Assembly: GCA_035443885.1 (NCBI GenBank)
Contig: DAOMNO010000010.1
Location: forward strand, 1-64,000
DNA from: DAOMNO01 sp035443885
GTDB taxonomy: Bacteria > Planctomycetota > Phycisphaerae > Phycisphaerales > SM1A02
DNA: 64,000 nt
Direction of reading: 5' to 3'
Shown here piece after piece: positions 45,564-53,909 of the stretch (positions are counted from its first letter, which is position 1; every line of letters starts with the position of its first letter). Below the pieces are notes generated by a model that worked only from the letters and a program-made list of their open reading frames with translations, did no database searches and had not been told where the DNA came from. Position numbers and translations under genes: made by a program.

Positions 45564-46223
45564 TTACGCCGATCGTCGTCGGCGGAAGCCGACGAGTCCT
45601 GCGATCGCCAGCAGCGAGGCAGCGGCGGGTGCAGGGACGGGCATGTCGGTCGTGCCCGGAATCTTGTCCGAGCCGCCATCGGCGAAGCCGCGCATTCGAA
45701 CGATGAATCCGTAACCGGGGCCTGCGATGAAACTCTCCGCAGCAAGATTCATGGCGTCGGACGCGAGGATGCTGAAGACGAACACGCCCGTATCGCCAAC
45801 TGCGATGCCTGCATTCGGGCTGCCACCGCCGATCCAGTTTCCGCCGAGTGCAGCGCCGGCGTCGAACACGCCGTAGGGCGCGGCATTGGCGTTCGTGATA
45901 CCAGTGAAGGGATGGCTGCCGGAGATCAGCATCGCTACGGCGGAATCATCCGTGCTGGCCATGTTGAATGCGAAGCCGGTGATGAACCCGCCGTTGAGCG
46001 GATCGCTGGTGTTAGTCAGCGACACAGTAAGCCAGCCTTGGCTGCCACCGGCGTAGATGTAGTCGAGGCTGCCGGTGTAGTTACCGAGGCCTTCGCTGCT
46101 GTTGGCGGTGTCGCCATAGATGATGAGGCTCGCTGAGGCGGTTTCTGTGGCGCACAACAGCGAACCGGCTGTAAGGACAAAGCCAGCGCACATGGCGCTC
46201 TTGCGGGTCGTATTCTTGAACAT
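45564..46223 (-). CDS. PEP-CTERM-type exported protein, paralogue A
   Basis: A 219-aa protein. AAGGAG precedes the ATG at 46223; the signal peptide is cut near ASA-S. The body is a beta-rich domain of about 160 aa (SLIIYGDTANSSEGLGNYTG, GFITGFAFNMASTDDSAVAM, FDAGAALGGNW, GVGDTGVFVFSIL in the paralogue). The C-terminus VPAPAAASLLAIAGLVGFRRRRSA is a PEP-CTERM-like sorting tail: Pro-rich motif, hydrophobic span, Arg cluster. It is a predicted exosortase substrate; no exosortase gene is in the window. It is about 55 percent similar by eye to the next gene upstream (46514-47167). Function unknown. Confidence 0.88.
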   Translation of the reverse strand: MFKNTTRKSAMCAGFVLTAGSLLCATETASASLIIYGDTANSSEGLGNYTGSLDYIYAGGSQGWLTVSLTNTSDPLNGGFITGFAFNMASTDDSAVAMLISGSHPFTGITNANAAPYGVFDAGAALGGNWIGGGSPNAGIAVGDTGVFVFSILASDAMNLAAESFIAGPGYGFIVRMRGFADGGSDKIPGTTDMPVPAPAAASLLAIAGLVGFRRRRSA

Positions 46224-46431
46224 GGAATCTCTCTCCTTGGGGTAGTTCAGACCGCCAGCGGCGATCGTTACCACAACTATGCAATACGCACGGCACTCGT
46301 GCCATGTCGCAAGCAGATTCTGTTTTGTCAAAGATCGGTCTGTATCGGTGCCTGCTCTTATCAGACAGTTGAATGCGTTTGTGAAGGTTGCACGAATCCA
46401 ATTCTCAGTCACTTGTTATGACCATGCCTCA

Positions 46432-46463
46432 AGAAAAGGTCCGATTCGCATATCGAATCGGAC
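46432..46463 (-). terminator. terminator after PEP-CTERM paralogue B
   Basis: GTCCGATTCG at 46439-46448 pairs perfectly with CGAATCGGAC at 46454-46463 around a 5-nt loop. Read on the minus strand it is followed by CTTTTCTT. It lies about 50 nt after the stop at 46514 and separates the two paralogues. Confidence 0.8.
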
Positions 46464-46513
46464 GTTCTTCGATGACATAGACAAAGCGGGTTCTGCAATC
46501 GCGTCGGCAATAA

Positions 46514-47167
46514 TCACGCCGCCGCACGTCGCCGGCGCGTTCCGACCAGACCGGCCATCACGAGCAACGAAGCCGCTGCGGGGGCTGGGACGGATGTCCC
46601 CGGGACCTTGTCCGAGCCACCATCATTGAGGGCACGCATTCGGACGAGGAAGTTCACGCCCGGTGTCGCGATGAAGCTCATTTCAGAGAGAGTCGCTGCG
46701 TCATTTGCGAGAATGTTGAACACAAACACGCCCGTGTCGCCCACGCCGATACCGGTGTTTGCAGCACCTGCACCCTGAAAGTTCCCGCCGAGTGCAGCAC
46801 CCGCGTCAAAGTCGCCGTAAGGCGAGCCGTTGACATTCGCCATGCCGATAAACGGATGACTTTCCGCGATCAGAGTTGCCATCGCAGCCGGGTCCGTGCT
46901 GTCGATATTGAAGGCGAAGCCAGTGATATATCCGCCGACCAGCGGATCCGTCGTGTTTGTCAGCGTAATGGTCAGCATGCCCTGATTGCCGGCAATATGG
47001 AGGTAATCGATGCTCCCTGCGAAATTGGCCAGCCCTTCGGTGCTATTGGCCATATCGCCTTGAATTAACAGACTTGCAGAAGCATTGTCCGTTGCCAACG
47101 CCATGGACGCCGCAGCAATGAAAATGCCCGCGCACAGCACCCTTGTTCGACCCACTTGATATGACAT
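46514..47167 (-). CDS. PEP-CTERM-type exported protein, paralogue B
   Basis: A 217-aa protein with the same layout as the gene at 45564-46223: signal peptide (MSYQVGRTRVLCAGIFIAAA), beta-rich body (LLIQGDMANSTEGLANFAGS, FDAGAALGGNFQGAG, VGDTGVFVFNILANDA) and tail VPAPAAASLLVMAGLVGTRRRR. AGGAGA lies about 9 nt before the ATG. It was evidently formed by tandem duplication. Each copy has its own terminator, so they are expressed separately. Likely an exported and sorted surface protein; function unknown. Confidence 0.88.
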   Translation of the reverse strand: MSYQVGRTRVLCAGIFIAAASMALATDNASASLLIQGDMANSTEGLANFAGSIDYLHIAGNQGMLTITLTNTTDPLVGGYITGFAFNIDSTDPAAMATLIAESHPFIGMANVNGSPYGDFDAGAALGGNFQGAGAANTGIGVGDTGVFVFNILANDAATLSEMSFIATPGVNFLVRMRALNDGGSDKVPGTSVPAPAAASLLVMAGLVGTRRRRAAA

Positions 47168-47463
47168 TTCTCTTTCTCTCCTGTCCTCGCGGCGTGACAG
47201 CCGCATTTCAATCAAGATGCCACGCGAATTAGCACATGGCCACCGGAAGCACAGGAAGTGTTGAAAATCAGCGAGGATTTGTGCGGTCTGGCGCGTTATC
47301 GGTACCGGCTGTTGAAGCTCATGATCGGGCTGAACGCCGAACATTCAGTTGGGCATAGGGGCTTGCCATTGGTGGGTTTCGCGCCAAAGCTTGCCCGGTG
47401 AGTTCCGTTCAGAACGCATTCAGGCATTTGGGCCGGGCCGCCGGTTCGTTCCACCCGCGCTCC

Positions 47464-48783
47464 ATGCCGCAGTTGACCCGCGCGCATTATCGGCGTGAGC
47501 TGGGTGCGTGGGCGTTGTTGCCCATCATGGTCGGCGTTGTCGAAGGCGGCATCGTCAGCATGATGGCGAAGATCGCCTTCGAGAAGCACGTTACGGAAGT
47601 CTGGCTCAACTTCGCTGTCGCCGTTCTGGCTGGCGCACCCGCGTTCTCAAACATCACCAGTTTCCTCTGGGCGGCTCTGTCGCACGGGCGGCACAAGATC
47701 AAGTTTCTCTACGGGCTGAAACTGGCGACGGCGGTTTCCGTTGCGCTCATCGCGCTCGTGCCGCTCAATCCATTCGGCCTGCTCATGCTGACGATCTGCG
47801 TGATTTTCGCGAAATCATGCTGGACGGGTGTGGTTACGATTCGCTCCGCGGTGTGGCGCGCCAACTACCCGCGCAACGCGCGAGCGAACTTGGCGGGCAA
47901 ACTCGCCACCGTGCAGTCGCTGGCCGTCGCAGCGATCGGCTTCATCCTTGCGGAAGCGATGGGATGGCGCGAAGAACTGTTTCGTATCGTCTATCCGTTG
48001 GCGGCGGTGTGTGGCCTGTTCGGGGCGCACATCTATCGCGGCCTGCGCGTGCGAGGCCACCGTGCGCTGTTGAACGCCGAACGCGCGGAGTCATCCAAAC
48101 GCGCGTTGGTCAACCCGCTGGCGATGCTTCGCGTGCTGCGCGAGGATCGCGACTACCGCGCGTTCATGTTCTGGATGTTCATCTTCGGCACGGGCAACAT
48201 GATGATCACGGCGCCGCTTGTCATCATGCTGCGCGACATCTTCGGCATGGACTACCGCGAAGGCATGCTCATCAGCGGCATCATCCCCATCGTGCTCATG
48301 CCCGTGGCGATTCCCGTATGGGCCAAGCTGCTCGACAACGTGCACATCATTCGTTTCCGCGCCATACACAGTTGGACGTTCGTGCTCGCTGCTGCGGCAA
48401 TGCTGCTGGCCGCCGTTACACATCAGCCCCTCTGGTTCTGGCTCTCCGCGACGTTGCAGGGCTTTGCGTTCGGCGGCGGCGTACTCGCGTGGAACCTGGG
48501 TCATCACGATTTCGCGCCGGCACACAAAGCTTCGCAATACATGGGCGTGCATGTAACGCTCACCGGTATACGCGGGTTTCTCGCACCATTGCTGGCGGTC
48601 GGCGTCTATCAGTGGCTCAACGATCTGCATGGCGGAGCAGGGGTCTGGGTCTTTGCGCTCTGTCTCGCGCTCAACATCAGCGGTGCGGTCGGCTTCGGTC
48701 TGTTGCAGCGGCGCATGCTCGGCCCCGGCGGGAAAGCGAAATTCGATGAAGGCCCACCCGTCCAGCCGCCCGCTGCGGGCTGA
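47464..48783 (+). CDS. MFS-type membrane transporter
   Basis: A 439-aa protein with about 10-12 hydrophobic spans (ALLPIMVGVVEGGIVSMMA, LATAVSVALIALVPLNPFGL, AFMFWMFIFGTGNMMITAPL, SWTFVLAAAAMLLAAVT) and charged loops. The overall fold suggests the major facilitator superfamily. Substrate unknown. The N-terminus is uncertain: an in-frame GTG at 47398 would add 22 residues (SSVQNAFRHLGRAAG...). Neither start has a strong ribosome site; the ATG was preferred because the first predicted membrane segment follows soon after. It converges with xerD. Confidence 0.8.
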   Translation: MPQLTRAHYRRELGAWALLPIMVGVVEGGIVSMMAKIAFEKHVTEVWLNFAVAVLAGAPAFSNITSFLWAALSHGRHKIKFLYGLKLATAVSVALIALVPLNPFGLLMLTICVIFAKSCWTGVVTIRSAVWRANYPRNARANLAGKLATVQSLAVAAIGFILAEAMGWREELFRIVYPLAAVCGLFGAHIYRGLRVRGHRALLNAERAESSKRALVNPLAMLRVLREDRDYRAFMFWMFIFGTGNMMITAPLVIMLRDIFGMDYREGMLISGIIPIVLMPVAIPVWAKLLDNVHIIRFRAIHSWTFVLAAAAMLLAAVTHQPLWFWLSATLQGFAFGGGVLAWNLGHHDFAPAHKASQYMGVHVTLTGIRGFLAPLLAVGVYQWLNDLHGGAGVWVFALCLALNISGAVGFGLLQRRMLGPGGKAKFDEGPPVQPPAAG

Positions 48784-48787
48784 ATCA

Positions 48788-49711
48788 CTATGGCCTGGGG
48801 TGATGTTTGCGAACCACTTCGCGCAAGCGCGAGCGATCGACGTGCGTGTAGATTTGAGTCGTGCCGATGTCGGCGTGCCCAAGTAAGTCCTGCACCACGC
48901 GCAGGTCCGCACCGCCTGCAAGAAGATGCGTTGCAAAACTGTGCCTCAGCATGTGCGGGTGCACGTCGCGCAGTCCGGCCTGCTGCGCCAGGCGGCGCAC
49001 GATCTGCCACACGGCCACTCGTTCCAGTGGGCGGCCGGTCGTGCTGAGCAGCAATCGTCCCTGATCGCGACCGTCGCCCGCCCGCACGAGGTGGGGTCGC
49101 AGTTCTTCAAGGTATTGCGTCGTTGCGTCGCGTGCAGGCTCGCCGATAGGCACGAGCCGTTGCTTGCTGCCTTTTCCCGTAACCAGCAAAACCGCCAGTG
49201 TGCGGTTGAAATCGGAAAGACTCAGTGTCGCGAGTTCCGATGCGCGAAGCCCCGCTGCGTATAACAGTTCGAGCATCGCCTTGTCGCGCAGCCACAATCG
49301 ATGTCCCTTCGGCGGCGGGGCTGGCGCGGCCAGCAGCGCCTTCATCTGCTTCGGTGAGAGCACGCCCGGCAATCGTTTCCACCTTGTCGGTGTTTCCAGC
49401 AGGCGGGCGGGATTCTCAGGAATGATGCCGTTCGCGTGCACATAGCGAAAGAAGACGCGAATCGTGGCAAGGTGCCTCGCGACGGATGACGCTTCCATCT
49501 GTCGCTCGCGAGAGAGATGGCGCACATGTTCAACAAGATGATTCGGCTCGACCGCACTCACCGCGCGAATCTCTTGGGAGACAAGAAAATCCGTCAGATC
49601 GCGTAAATCTCTGCCGTAGGCTTCGAGCGTGGCGGGCGCGAGACCAGCTTCCACACGAAGGTACGTCAGAAACTCACGTACCCGTGGGGCGAAGGGGCAT
49701 GGCGCTTCCAT
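48788..49711 (-). CDS. xerD: tyrosine recombinase XerD
   Basis: A 307-aa site-specific recombinase that resolves chromosome dimers at dif with XerC. The SAM-like N-terminal domain (LTYLRVEAGLAPATLEAYGR) is followed by the catalytic domain: Arg in GLRASELATL, Lys in VTGKGSKQRLVP, HxxRH in HPHMLRHSFATHLLAGG, His in LLGHADIGTTQIYTH and the nucleophile Tyr in the same segment. Length and residues are complete. The upstream 87-aa gene overlaps its start by about 38 nt. No dif site was sought. Confidence 0.95.
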   Translation of the reverse strand: MEAPCPFAPRVREFLTYLRVEAGLAPATLEAYGRDLRDLTDFLVSQEIRAVSAVEPNHLVEHVRHLSRERQMEASSVARHLATIRVFFRYVHANGIIPENPARLLETPTRWKRLPGVLSPKQMKALLAAPAPPPKGHRLWLRDKAMLELLYAAGLRASELATLSLSDFNRTLAVLLVTGKGSKQRLVPIGEPARDATTQYLEELRPHLVRAGDGRDQGRLLLSTTGRPLERVAVWQIVRRLAQQAGLRDVHPHMLRHSFATHLLAGGADLRVVQDLLGHADIGTTQIYTHVDRSRLREVVRKHHPRP

Positions 49712-49937
49712 ATCGAGTGATGGTGATAAGCGGCGGACTCATGCGAGCCTGTTCGCCGTTGATGCGGTGATACATCGGACACGAGCGATACGCGCCGAAA
49801 CACACATCGAACGCCTGATCGAGCCGGCCGAGGCTGAACCGATTGCCGCAGCGATCGTCGTTGAGATTGACATGAGGGCAGGCGTGCTCGTCGCGACGCA
49901 CGGAGCGCAGAAAGCCATGATCGGAAGCGTCGTCCAT
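49674..49937 (-). CDS. small Cys-rich protein of unknown function
   Basis: An 87-aa protein with a spaced set of cysteines: ACPHVNLNDDRCGNRFSLGR, then FDVCFGAYRSCPMYHRI. The pattern CPH.N..D.RC....SL..L..AF..C...Y..CP.Y looks like a conserved metal-binding or structural motif. The ATG at 49937 was chosen because AAAGG stands about 10 nt upstream; the frame is open further upstream without conserved character. It lies just upstream of xerD on the same strand with an overlap of 38 nt. The last 20 residues are less convincing. Confidence 0.6.
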   Translation of the reverse strand: MDDASDHGFLRSVRRDEHACPHVNLNDDRCGNRFSLGRLDQAFDVCFGAYRSCPMYHRINGEQARMSPPLITITRYGSAMPLRPTGT

Positions 49938-50174
49938 GACGGTGTGCCTTTCAGTCTGTGGAATATCGACGCTGCCGTGTCGGCTCCAATACAAAACGAC
50001 CGGAAGTCGCGCCGTTTCAGGCACATGGAGCGAGCGCTCCCGCGCATCGATCTTGCGCGTCAATCGGCAACCCTTGCGCATGGCGCATCGCCTGCACACA
50101 ATGAATAGTGGATTTTCGCACCGTTTCACTCCGGTATGCGGGTTGCATCACAGCCTGCGGCAAGGAGTGCCAAC

Positions 50175-50405
50175 ATGCGAACGTATCTTCGTTCACTCAT
50201 CGAACAAGCGCGGAGGCGCGAGGAACAGACCAGCGAGGTCGACTGCGCCATGGATGAACTCGCCTCTCACGCGATTCGTCTGGCGCGACTGGCTGAGGCG
50301 GTCCATTGTTTTGACGGTGGATCGCCTATGGCGAATAGACCGCTCAACAAAGCAGATGCGGGCAACCGCCGGGATGAACTGACGCTTCGGGAGGCGGTGG
50401 CATGA
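50175..50405 (+). CDS. 76-aa protein translationally coupled to flgF
   Basis: It starts MRTYLRSLIEQARRREEQTS and is a predicted helical protein without signal peptide. AAGGAG lies 8 nt before the ATG, and its TGA overlaps the flgF ATG (ATGA), so it should be translated in step with flgF. No family recognised. Given the place at the head of the flagellar cluster, it may be a chaperone, regulator or assembly protein for the rod; this is inference. Confidence 0.65.
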   Translation: MRTYLRSLIEQARRREEQTSEVDCAMDELASHAIRLARLAEAVHCFDGGSPMANRPLNKADAGNRRDELTLREAVA

Positions 50406-51181
50406 ACTACGGTCTGTATCTTTCCGCAGCGGGTGCGCTCACCAGCTTGCATCGGCAGGATGTGTACGCCAACAACCTGGCGAACGTGAACACCGTCGGC
50501 TTCAAACCCGATATCGCCATCACGCGCGATCGTCTGCCTGCGCGGCTGGAAGGCGGAGCGCCGCTTGCGGACCCGCAGTGGCTGCTGGAGCAGCTTGGCG
50601 GCGGTCATTTCGTCGAGCCGACTCGCATCGAACTCAAACAAGGCGCCCTGCAAAGCACTGGAAACGCGCTTGATCTCGCCATCACTGGCGAAGGCTTCTT
50701 CGTCGTCTCGACCGGTAAAGGCACAGGGCCGGAGCATCTTCGCTTCACGCGCGATGGCCGCTTCACGCTGAACGCGCAGGGCGAACTCGTGATGGCATCC
50801 ACCGGCATGAAGGTGCTTGATGTCAACGATCAACCCATTCGCCTCGATCCGACGGTTGACGTGCAGATCGATTCCAACGGTGAAGTCTCACAGAACGGCG
50901 AAGTCGTCGCTCGGCTGCAAGTCTCATCGCCGACTGATCCGTCGCTGCTGCGCAAGGCGGGCGATAACCTGCTGCGTTTTGCTGAAGGCGCATCGCCGAC
51001 GCGAACGCCCGCGCTCGGTGAGTTGCATCAGGGGTATATCGAAGGCAGCGCGGTTGATCCCATCCTCGCGATGAACGCGATGATCAACGCGTCCAAGGGC
51101 TTGCAGGCGAACGCCACGCTCATGCAGTACCACGATCACATCATGGGGCAGGCGATCAACACATTCGGTCGCGTCGGCTAA
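50402..51181 (+). CDS. flgF: flagellar basal-body rod protein FlgF
   Basis: A 259-aa rod protein of the bacterial flagellum. The N-terminal rod motif YANNLANVNTVGFKPD (ANNLANxxTxGFK) and the body (GEGFFVVSTGKGTGPEHLRF, FTRDGRFTLNAQGELV) are clear. The C-terminus reads IEGSAVDPILAMNAMINASK, the family's end motif (GxLExSNVdxVxEMxxMI) in a slightly divergent form. The length matches FlgF and FlgG; FlgF is preferred because FlgG follows immediately. It starts within the preceding gene's stop. Confidence 0.92.
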   Translation: MNYGLYLSAAGALTSLHRQDVYANNLANVNTVGFKPDIAITRDRLPARLEGGAPLADPQWLLEQLGGGHFVEPTRIELKQGALQSTGNALDLAITGEGFFVVSTGKGTGPEHLRFTRDGRFTLNAQGELVMASTGMKVLDVNDQPIRLDPTVDVQIDSNGEVSQNGEVVARLQVSSPTDPSLLRKAGDNLLRFAEGASPTRTPALGELHQGYIEGSAVDPILAMNAMINASKGLQANATLMQYHDHIMGQAINTFGRVG

Positions 51182-51191
51182 GGAGAAACGC

Positions 51192-52004
51192 ATGGCGATT
51201 CACGCACTTCACTCTGCATCCACAGGCCTGAGCGCCTTGAGCACCAGTCTGGATGTTACGGCGAACAACCTCGCCAACGCGAGCACCGACGGCTTCAAGG
51301 CCAGCCGCGTCAACTTTCAAGACCTGCTCTACATCGAAAAAGCACAGCCAGGCGTGGAGAACGTCAACGGCGATCAGCGCCCCACCGGTATCTCGGTCGG
51401 GCTTGGCGTCAAGGTCTCCGGTACGCAGCTTGATTTCAGGCAAGGCTCAGCCATCGCCACGGGAAGGCAACTCGACATCATGATCGACGGCAACGGTTTC
51501 TTCGTCGTGCAAGTGGAAGACACGCGCGGCGAAGGCGGCGTGGCGTTCACTCGCGCAGGCAACTTCGCGTTGAACTCTGAAGGTGAAATCGTCCTCGCCA
51601 ACGATCAAGGCCGCAGGCTCGTGCCGAACATTCAGGTTCCGCCTGAAGCCATCGGCATTGACATTCTTGCGGATGGTACCGTGCTTGTCGGCATTGAAGG
51701 GCAGGCCGAGCCGGAGCAGCTAGAAGTCATCCAGCTTGCCACGTTCATCAATCCTGCGGGCCTTCGCGCCATCGGCGAAAACCTGTACGTGCAAACTGCA
51801 GCGTCGGGCGAACCATCCATCGGTGAGCCGCTTGATGCAGGTCGTGGCGGGCTTCGGCAGGGCTTCCTTGAAGGATCGAACGTCGATCCCGTTACAGAAC
51901 TCGTCAACCTTATCCGCACACAACGCGCGTTTGAGATGAACAGCCAGTCTATCCAGGCGGCGGATGAAGCGCTCCAGACCATCGGCAGGTTGAGAAGGTT
52001 CTAA
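51192..52004 (+). CDS. flgG: flagellar basal-body rod protein FlgG
   Basis: A 270-aa distal rod protein. N-terminal ALSTSLDVTANNLANASTDG and FKASRVNFQDLLYIE, central IMIDGNGFFVVQVEDTRGEG and VAFTRAGNFALNSEGEIV, and C-terminal FLEGSNVDPVTELVNLIRTQ RAFEMNSQSIQAADEALQ (two consecutive parts of the same end helix) are textbook FlgG. AAGGAG lies before the ATG, 10 nt after flgF. It forms the drive shaft that passes the L- and P-rings. Confidence 0.96.
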   Translation: MAIHALHSASTGLSALSTSLDVTANNLANASTDGFKASRVNFQDLLYIEKAQPGVENVNGDQRPTGISVGLGVKVSGTQLDFRQGSAIATGRQLDIMIDGNGFFVVQVEDTRGEGGVAFTRAGNFALNSEGEIVLANDQGRRLVPNIQVPPEAIGIDILADGTVLVGIEGQAEPEQLEVIQLATFINPAGLRAIGENLYVQTAASGEPSIGEPLDAGRGGLRQGFLEGSNVDPVTELVNLIRTQRAFEMNSQSIQAADEALQTIGRLRRF

Positions 52005-52075
52005 CACGACGGATGATTTCCGCATGACGTAAGTCGCGAGCTGGATGCTCGCCGCAACACCAACGCAGGATGCAC

Positions 52076-53164
52076 ATGATGACGATGATTCGATTCATAG
52101 CCGTATTGCTCGCTTTGCTTCTCGCTGATGCTGTCCATGCAGGCGGTTCAATCGTGCTGCGATCATCCGTGCGATTGGCAACGGAAGGTTCGATTGTTCG
52201 GCTGGCTGATATCGCAGAACTGACAGGTGAAGCGACGACGTTCGCCGATCTTGAGATCGCGCGTATCACCGATGCACATGCTGCACTTGAGATTCCACTT
52301 CGCGAGGTTCGCGCGAAGCTGGATCAGGCGGGCGTGCATTGGGGGCGCGTTACGTTGAATGGTCGCGCTGTGGTTGTTCGCGCGAGAAAGAGCGATCTTT
52401 CACCGCCGCTGGCGATGACGCCCGCAGCGATCCCCGGCGCGGTACAGCAGGAAAGCGTCTCTCGCCGTCAGCCTGCCCAGCCGCTGGAAGCCGCGGACCT
52501 TGCCGAGCGAGCCACGTTGCGTGGCGAAATAGCACGCTTCATGGCGAGAGGACTTGCGATCGACCCTTCGGATCTTCGCCTGACCTTTGATGAGCGCGAA
52601 GCAGCTTTACTTGATGACGCAACGCGCCGTGTCGGATATGAGATCGAACCTGCTGGCGCGTTGCGCAGCGCGAGGGTTGATCTCATCGTGAGGGTGTGGT
52701 CCGAAGGCCGCGTGGCGGAGCGACGAAGCATGAGTGTGCTGCCGCTGGTGCGGACGCCGGTCATCGTGATGCGCGACGCCGTCGATCGCGGTGCCGTCAT
52801 CGACGCCGAGCATGTGGAAGTCGTGCATCAGTGGCTCGCGCCGAATCAGGTCGGCCTGCTCAGCAGCGTTGACGAGGCAGCGGGCCGCCTCGCGGCGGTG
52901 CGACTGCGTGAGGGCGACATTGTTCGCAGCAATCATGTGCGCCGTGAGAACATCGTCCGTCGAGGCGAGCAGATCACTGTGCGATGTCTTGTTGGCGGCG
53001 CGGTCATCAAACTCCAGGCCGAAGCGCGAAGCGACGGTGCGCTCGGGGAGTCCATCGAGCTGAGAAAACTCGGCGAGCGCGATACGTTCGTCGCAGTCAT
53101 CACTGGCCGAGGCGAGGCCATTCTCGACCTCACGCGCGGCCGCGAAAATCACGCATCGCAGTAA
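52076..53164 (+). CDS. flgA: flagellar P-ring assembly chaperone FlgA
   Basis: A 362-aa periplasmic protein. The signal peptide MMTMIRFIAVLLALLLADAV is cut near VHA-G. The C-terminal half has the FlgA SAF-type domain: VPIVMR-like strand VLPLVRTPVIVMRDAVDRG, HQWLAPNQVGLLSSVDEAAG, RLAAVRLREGDIVRSNHV and EQITVRCLVGGAVIKLQAEA. It helps FlgI polymerise into the P-ring. The start is one of three close ATGs (52070, 52076, 52079); AGGA at 52067 favours the later ones. It is longer than proteobacterial FlgA (about 220 aa) because of the N-terminal half. Confidence 0.9.
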   Translation: MMTMIRFIAVLLALLLADAVHAGGSIVLRSSVRLATEGSIVRLADIAELTGEATTFADLEIARITDAHAALEIPLREVRAKLDQAGVHWGRVTLNGRAVVVRARKSDLSPPLAMTPAAIPGAVQQESVSRRQPAQPLEAADLAERATLRGEIARFMARGLAIDPSDLRLTFDEREAALLDDATRRVGYEIEPAGALRSARVDLIVRVWSEGRVAERRSMSVLPLVRTPVIVMRDAVDRGAVIDAEHVEVVHQWLAPNQVGLLSSVDEAAGRLAAVRLREGDIVRSNHVRRENIVRRGEQITVRCLVGGAVIKLQAEARSDGALGESIELRKLGERDTFVAVITGRGEAILDLTRGRENHASQ

Positions 53165-53197
53165 GCAGTCAGTTAACCCTTGAACAGGTATTGCATC

Positions 53198-53902
53198 ATG
53201 TTGAATCGAATGTTGTGCGCCGTATGGATCATCGCTCTTCCGATTTCTGCAGCGATGGGTGAAGGCGATGCTGCCAGCAGTTCGCTCCTCGTGCGGCAGT
53301 CGCCGCCTGCGGCGCCTCAGGAAGACGGCCCGCCTCATGCACTGCGGCAAGTGAGCCTGTTCGCTGTCGCGCCGCCTGTGCCTCGCACCATTCAGCAGCA
53401 TGATCTCGTGCAGATCATCGTGCGCGAGCAAAGCCAGGCGCGCAGCTCACAGGAGCTTGATACGAAGAAGCAGTACAAGATGGATGGCAAGATCACTCGC
53501 TTTCCGCAGCTTGATCTGTCGGAGTTGTTGCAACTCCGCGTGGGTGCAGGCCGCGTGACGGATCTGCCTGAGCTGAAGCTCGACCTCAAGAACGACTTCA
53601 AGGGTGATGGTGACTATCGACGACGCGACGATCTCACCGCACGCATCACTGCGGAAGTCATCGAAGTGTTGCCGAACGGCAACTTGATTCTCGAAGCGCG
53701 AACGCACATCAAGACCGACAAGGAAGAAGCCATCATGAAAGTAACCGGCGTGTGTCGCAGCGAGGACGTTACTGCTGCAAACACGGTGCTTTCCAATCAG
53801 CTTCACAACCTGATGATCGAGAAAGTCCATCAGGGCGAGCTTCGCCGCACGACGGAAAAGGGCATCATCGCGAAGGTGCTGGACGTGCTGTTCGCGTTCT
53901 GA
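53198..53902 (+). CDS. flgH: flagellar L-ring protein FlgH
   Basis: A 234-aa outer-membrane ring protein. The core has HDLVQIIVREQSQARSSQEL, the family's DxVxVxI.E...A.....T motif, GDGDYRRRDDLTARITAEVI, EVLPNGNLILEARTHIKTD, and the C-terminal RSEDVTAANTVLSNQL. The N-terminus is a signal peptide (MLNRMLCAVWIIALPISAAM) that lacks the Cys of a lipobox, although FlgH is usually a lipoprotein. flgI and flgJ, which usually follow, are not here: the next gene is rsmE on the other strand. Confidence 0.93.
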   Translation: MLNRMLCAVWIIALPISAAMGEGDAASSSLLVRQSPPAAPQEDGPPHALRQVSLFAVAPPVPRTIQQHDLVQIIVREQSQARSSQELDTKKQYKMDGKITRFPQLDLSELLQLRVGAGRVTDLPELKLDLKNDFKGDGDYRRRDDLTARITAEVIEVLPNGNLILEARTHIKTDKEEAIMKVTGVCRSEDVTAANTVLSNQLHNLMIEKVHQGELRRTTEKGIIAKVLDVLFAF

Positions 53903-53909
53903 ATGTGGC

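Noticed and set aside
49629..50108. Plus-strand open frame of about 160 codons
   Set aside because: It is antisense to the Cys-patterned 87-aa gene and xerD start, lacks a ribosome site and has the composition of a shadow frame.
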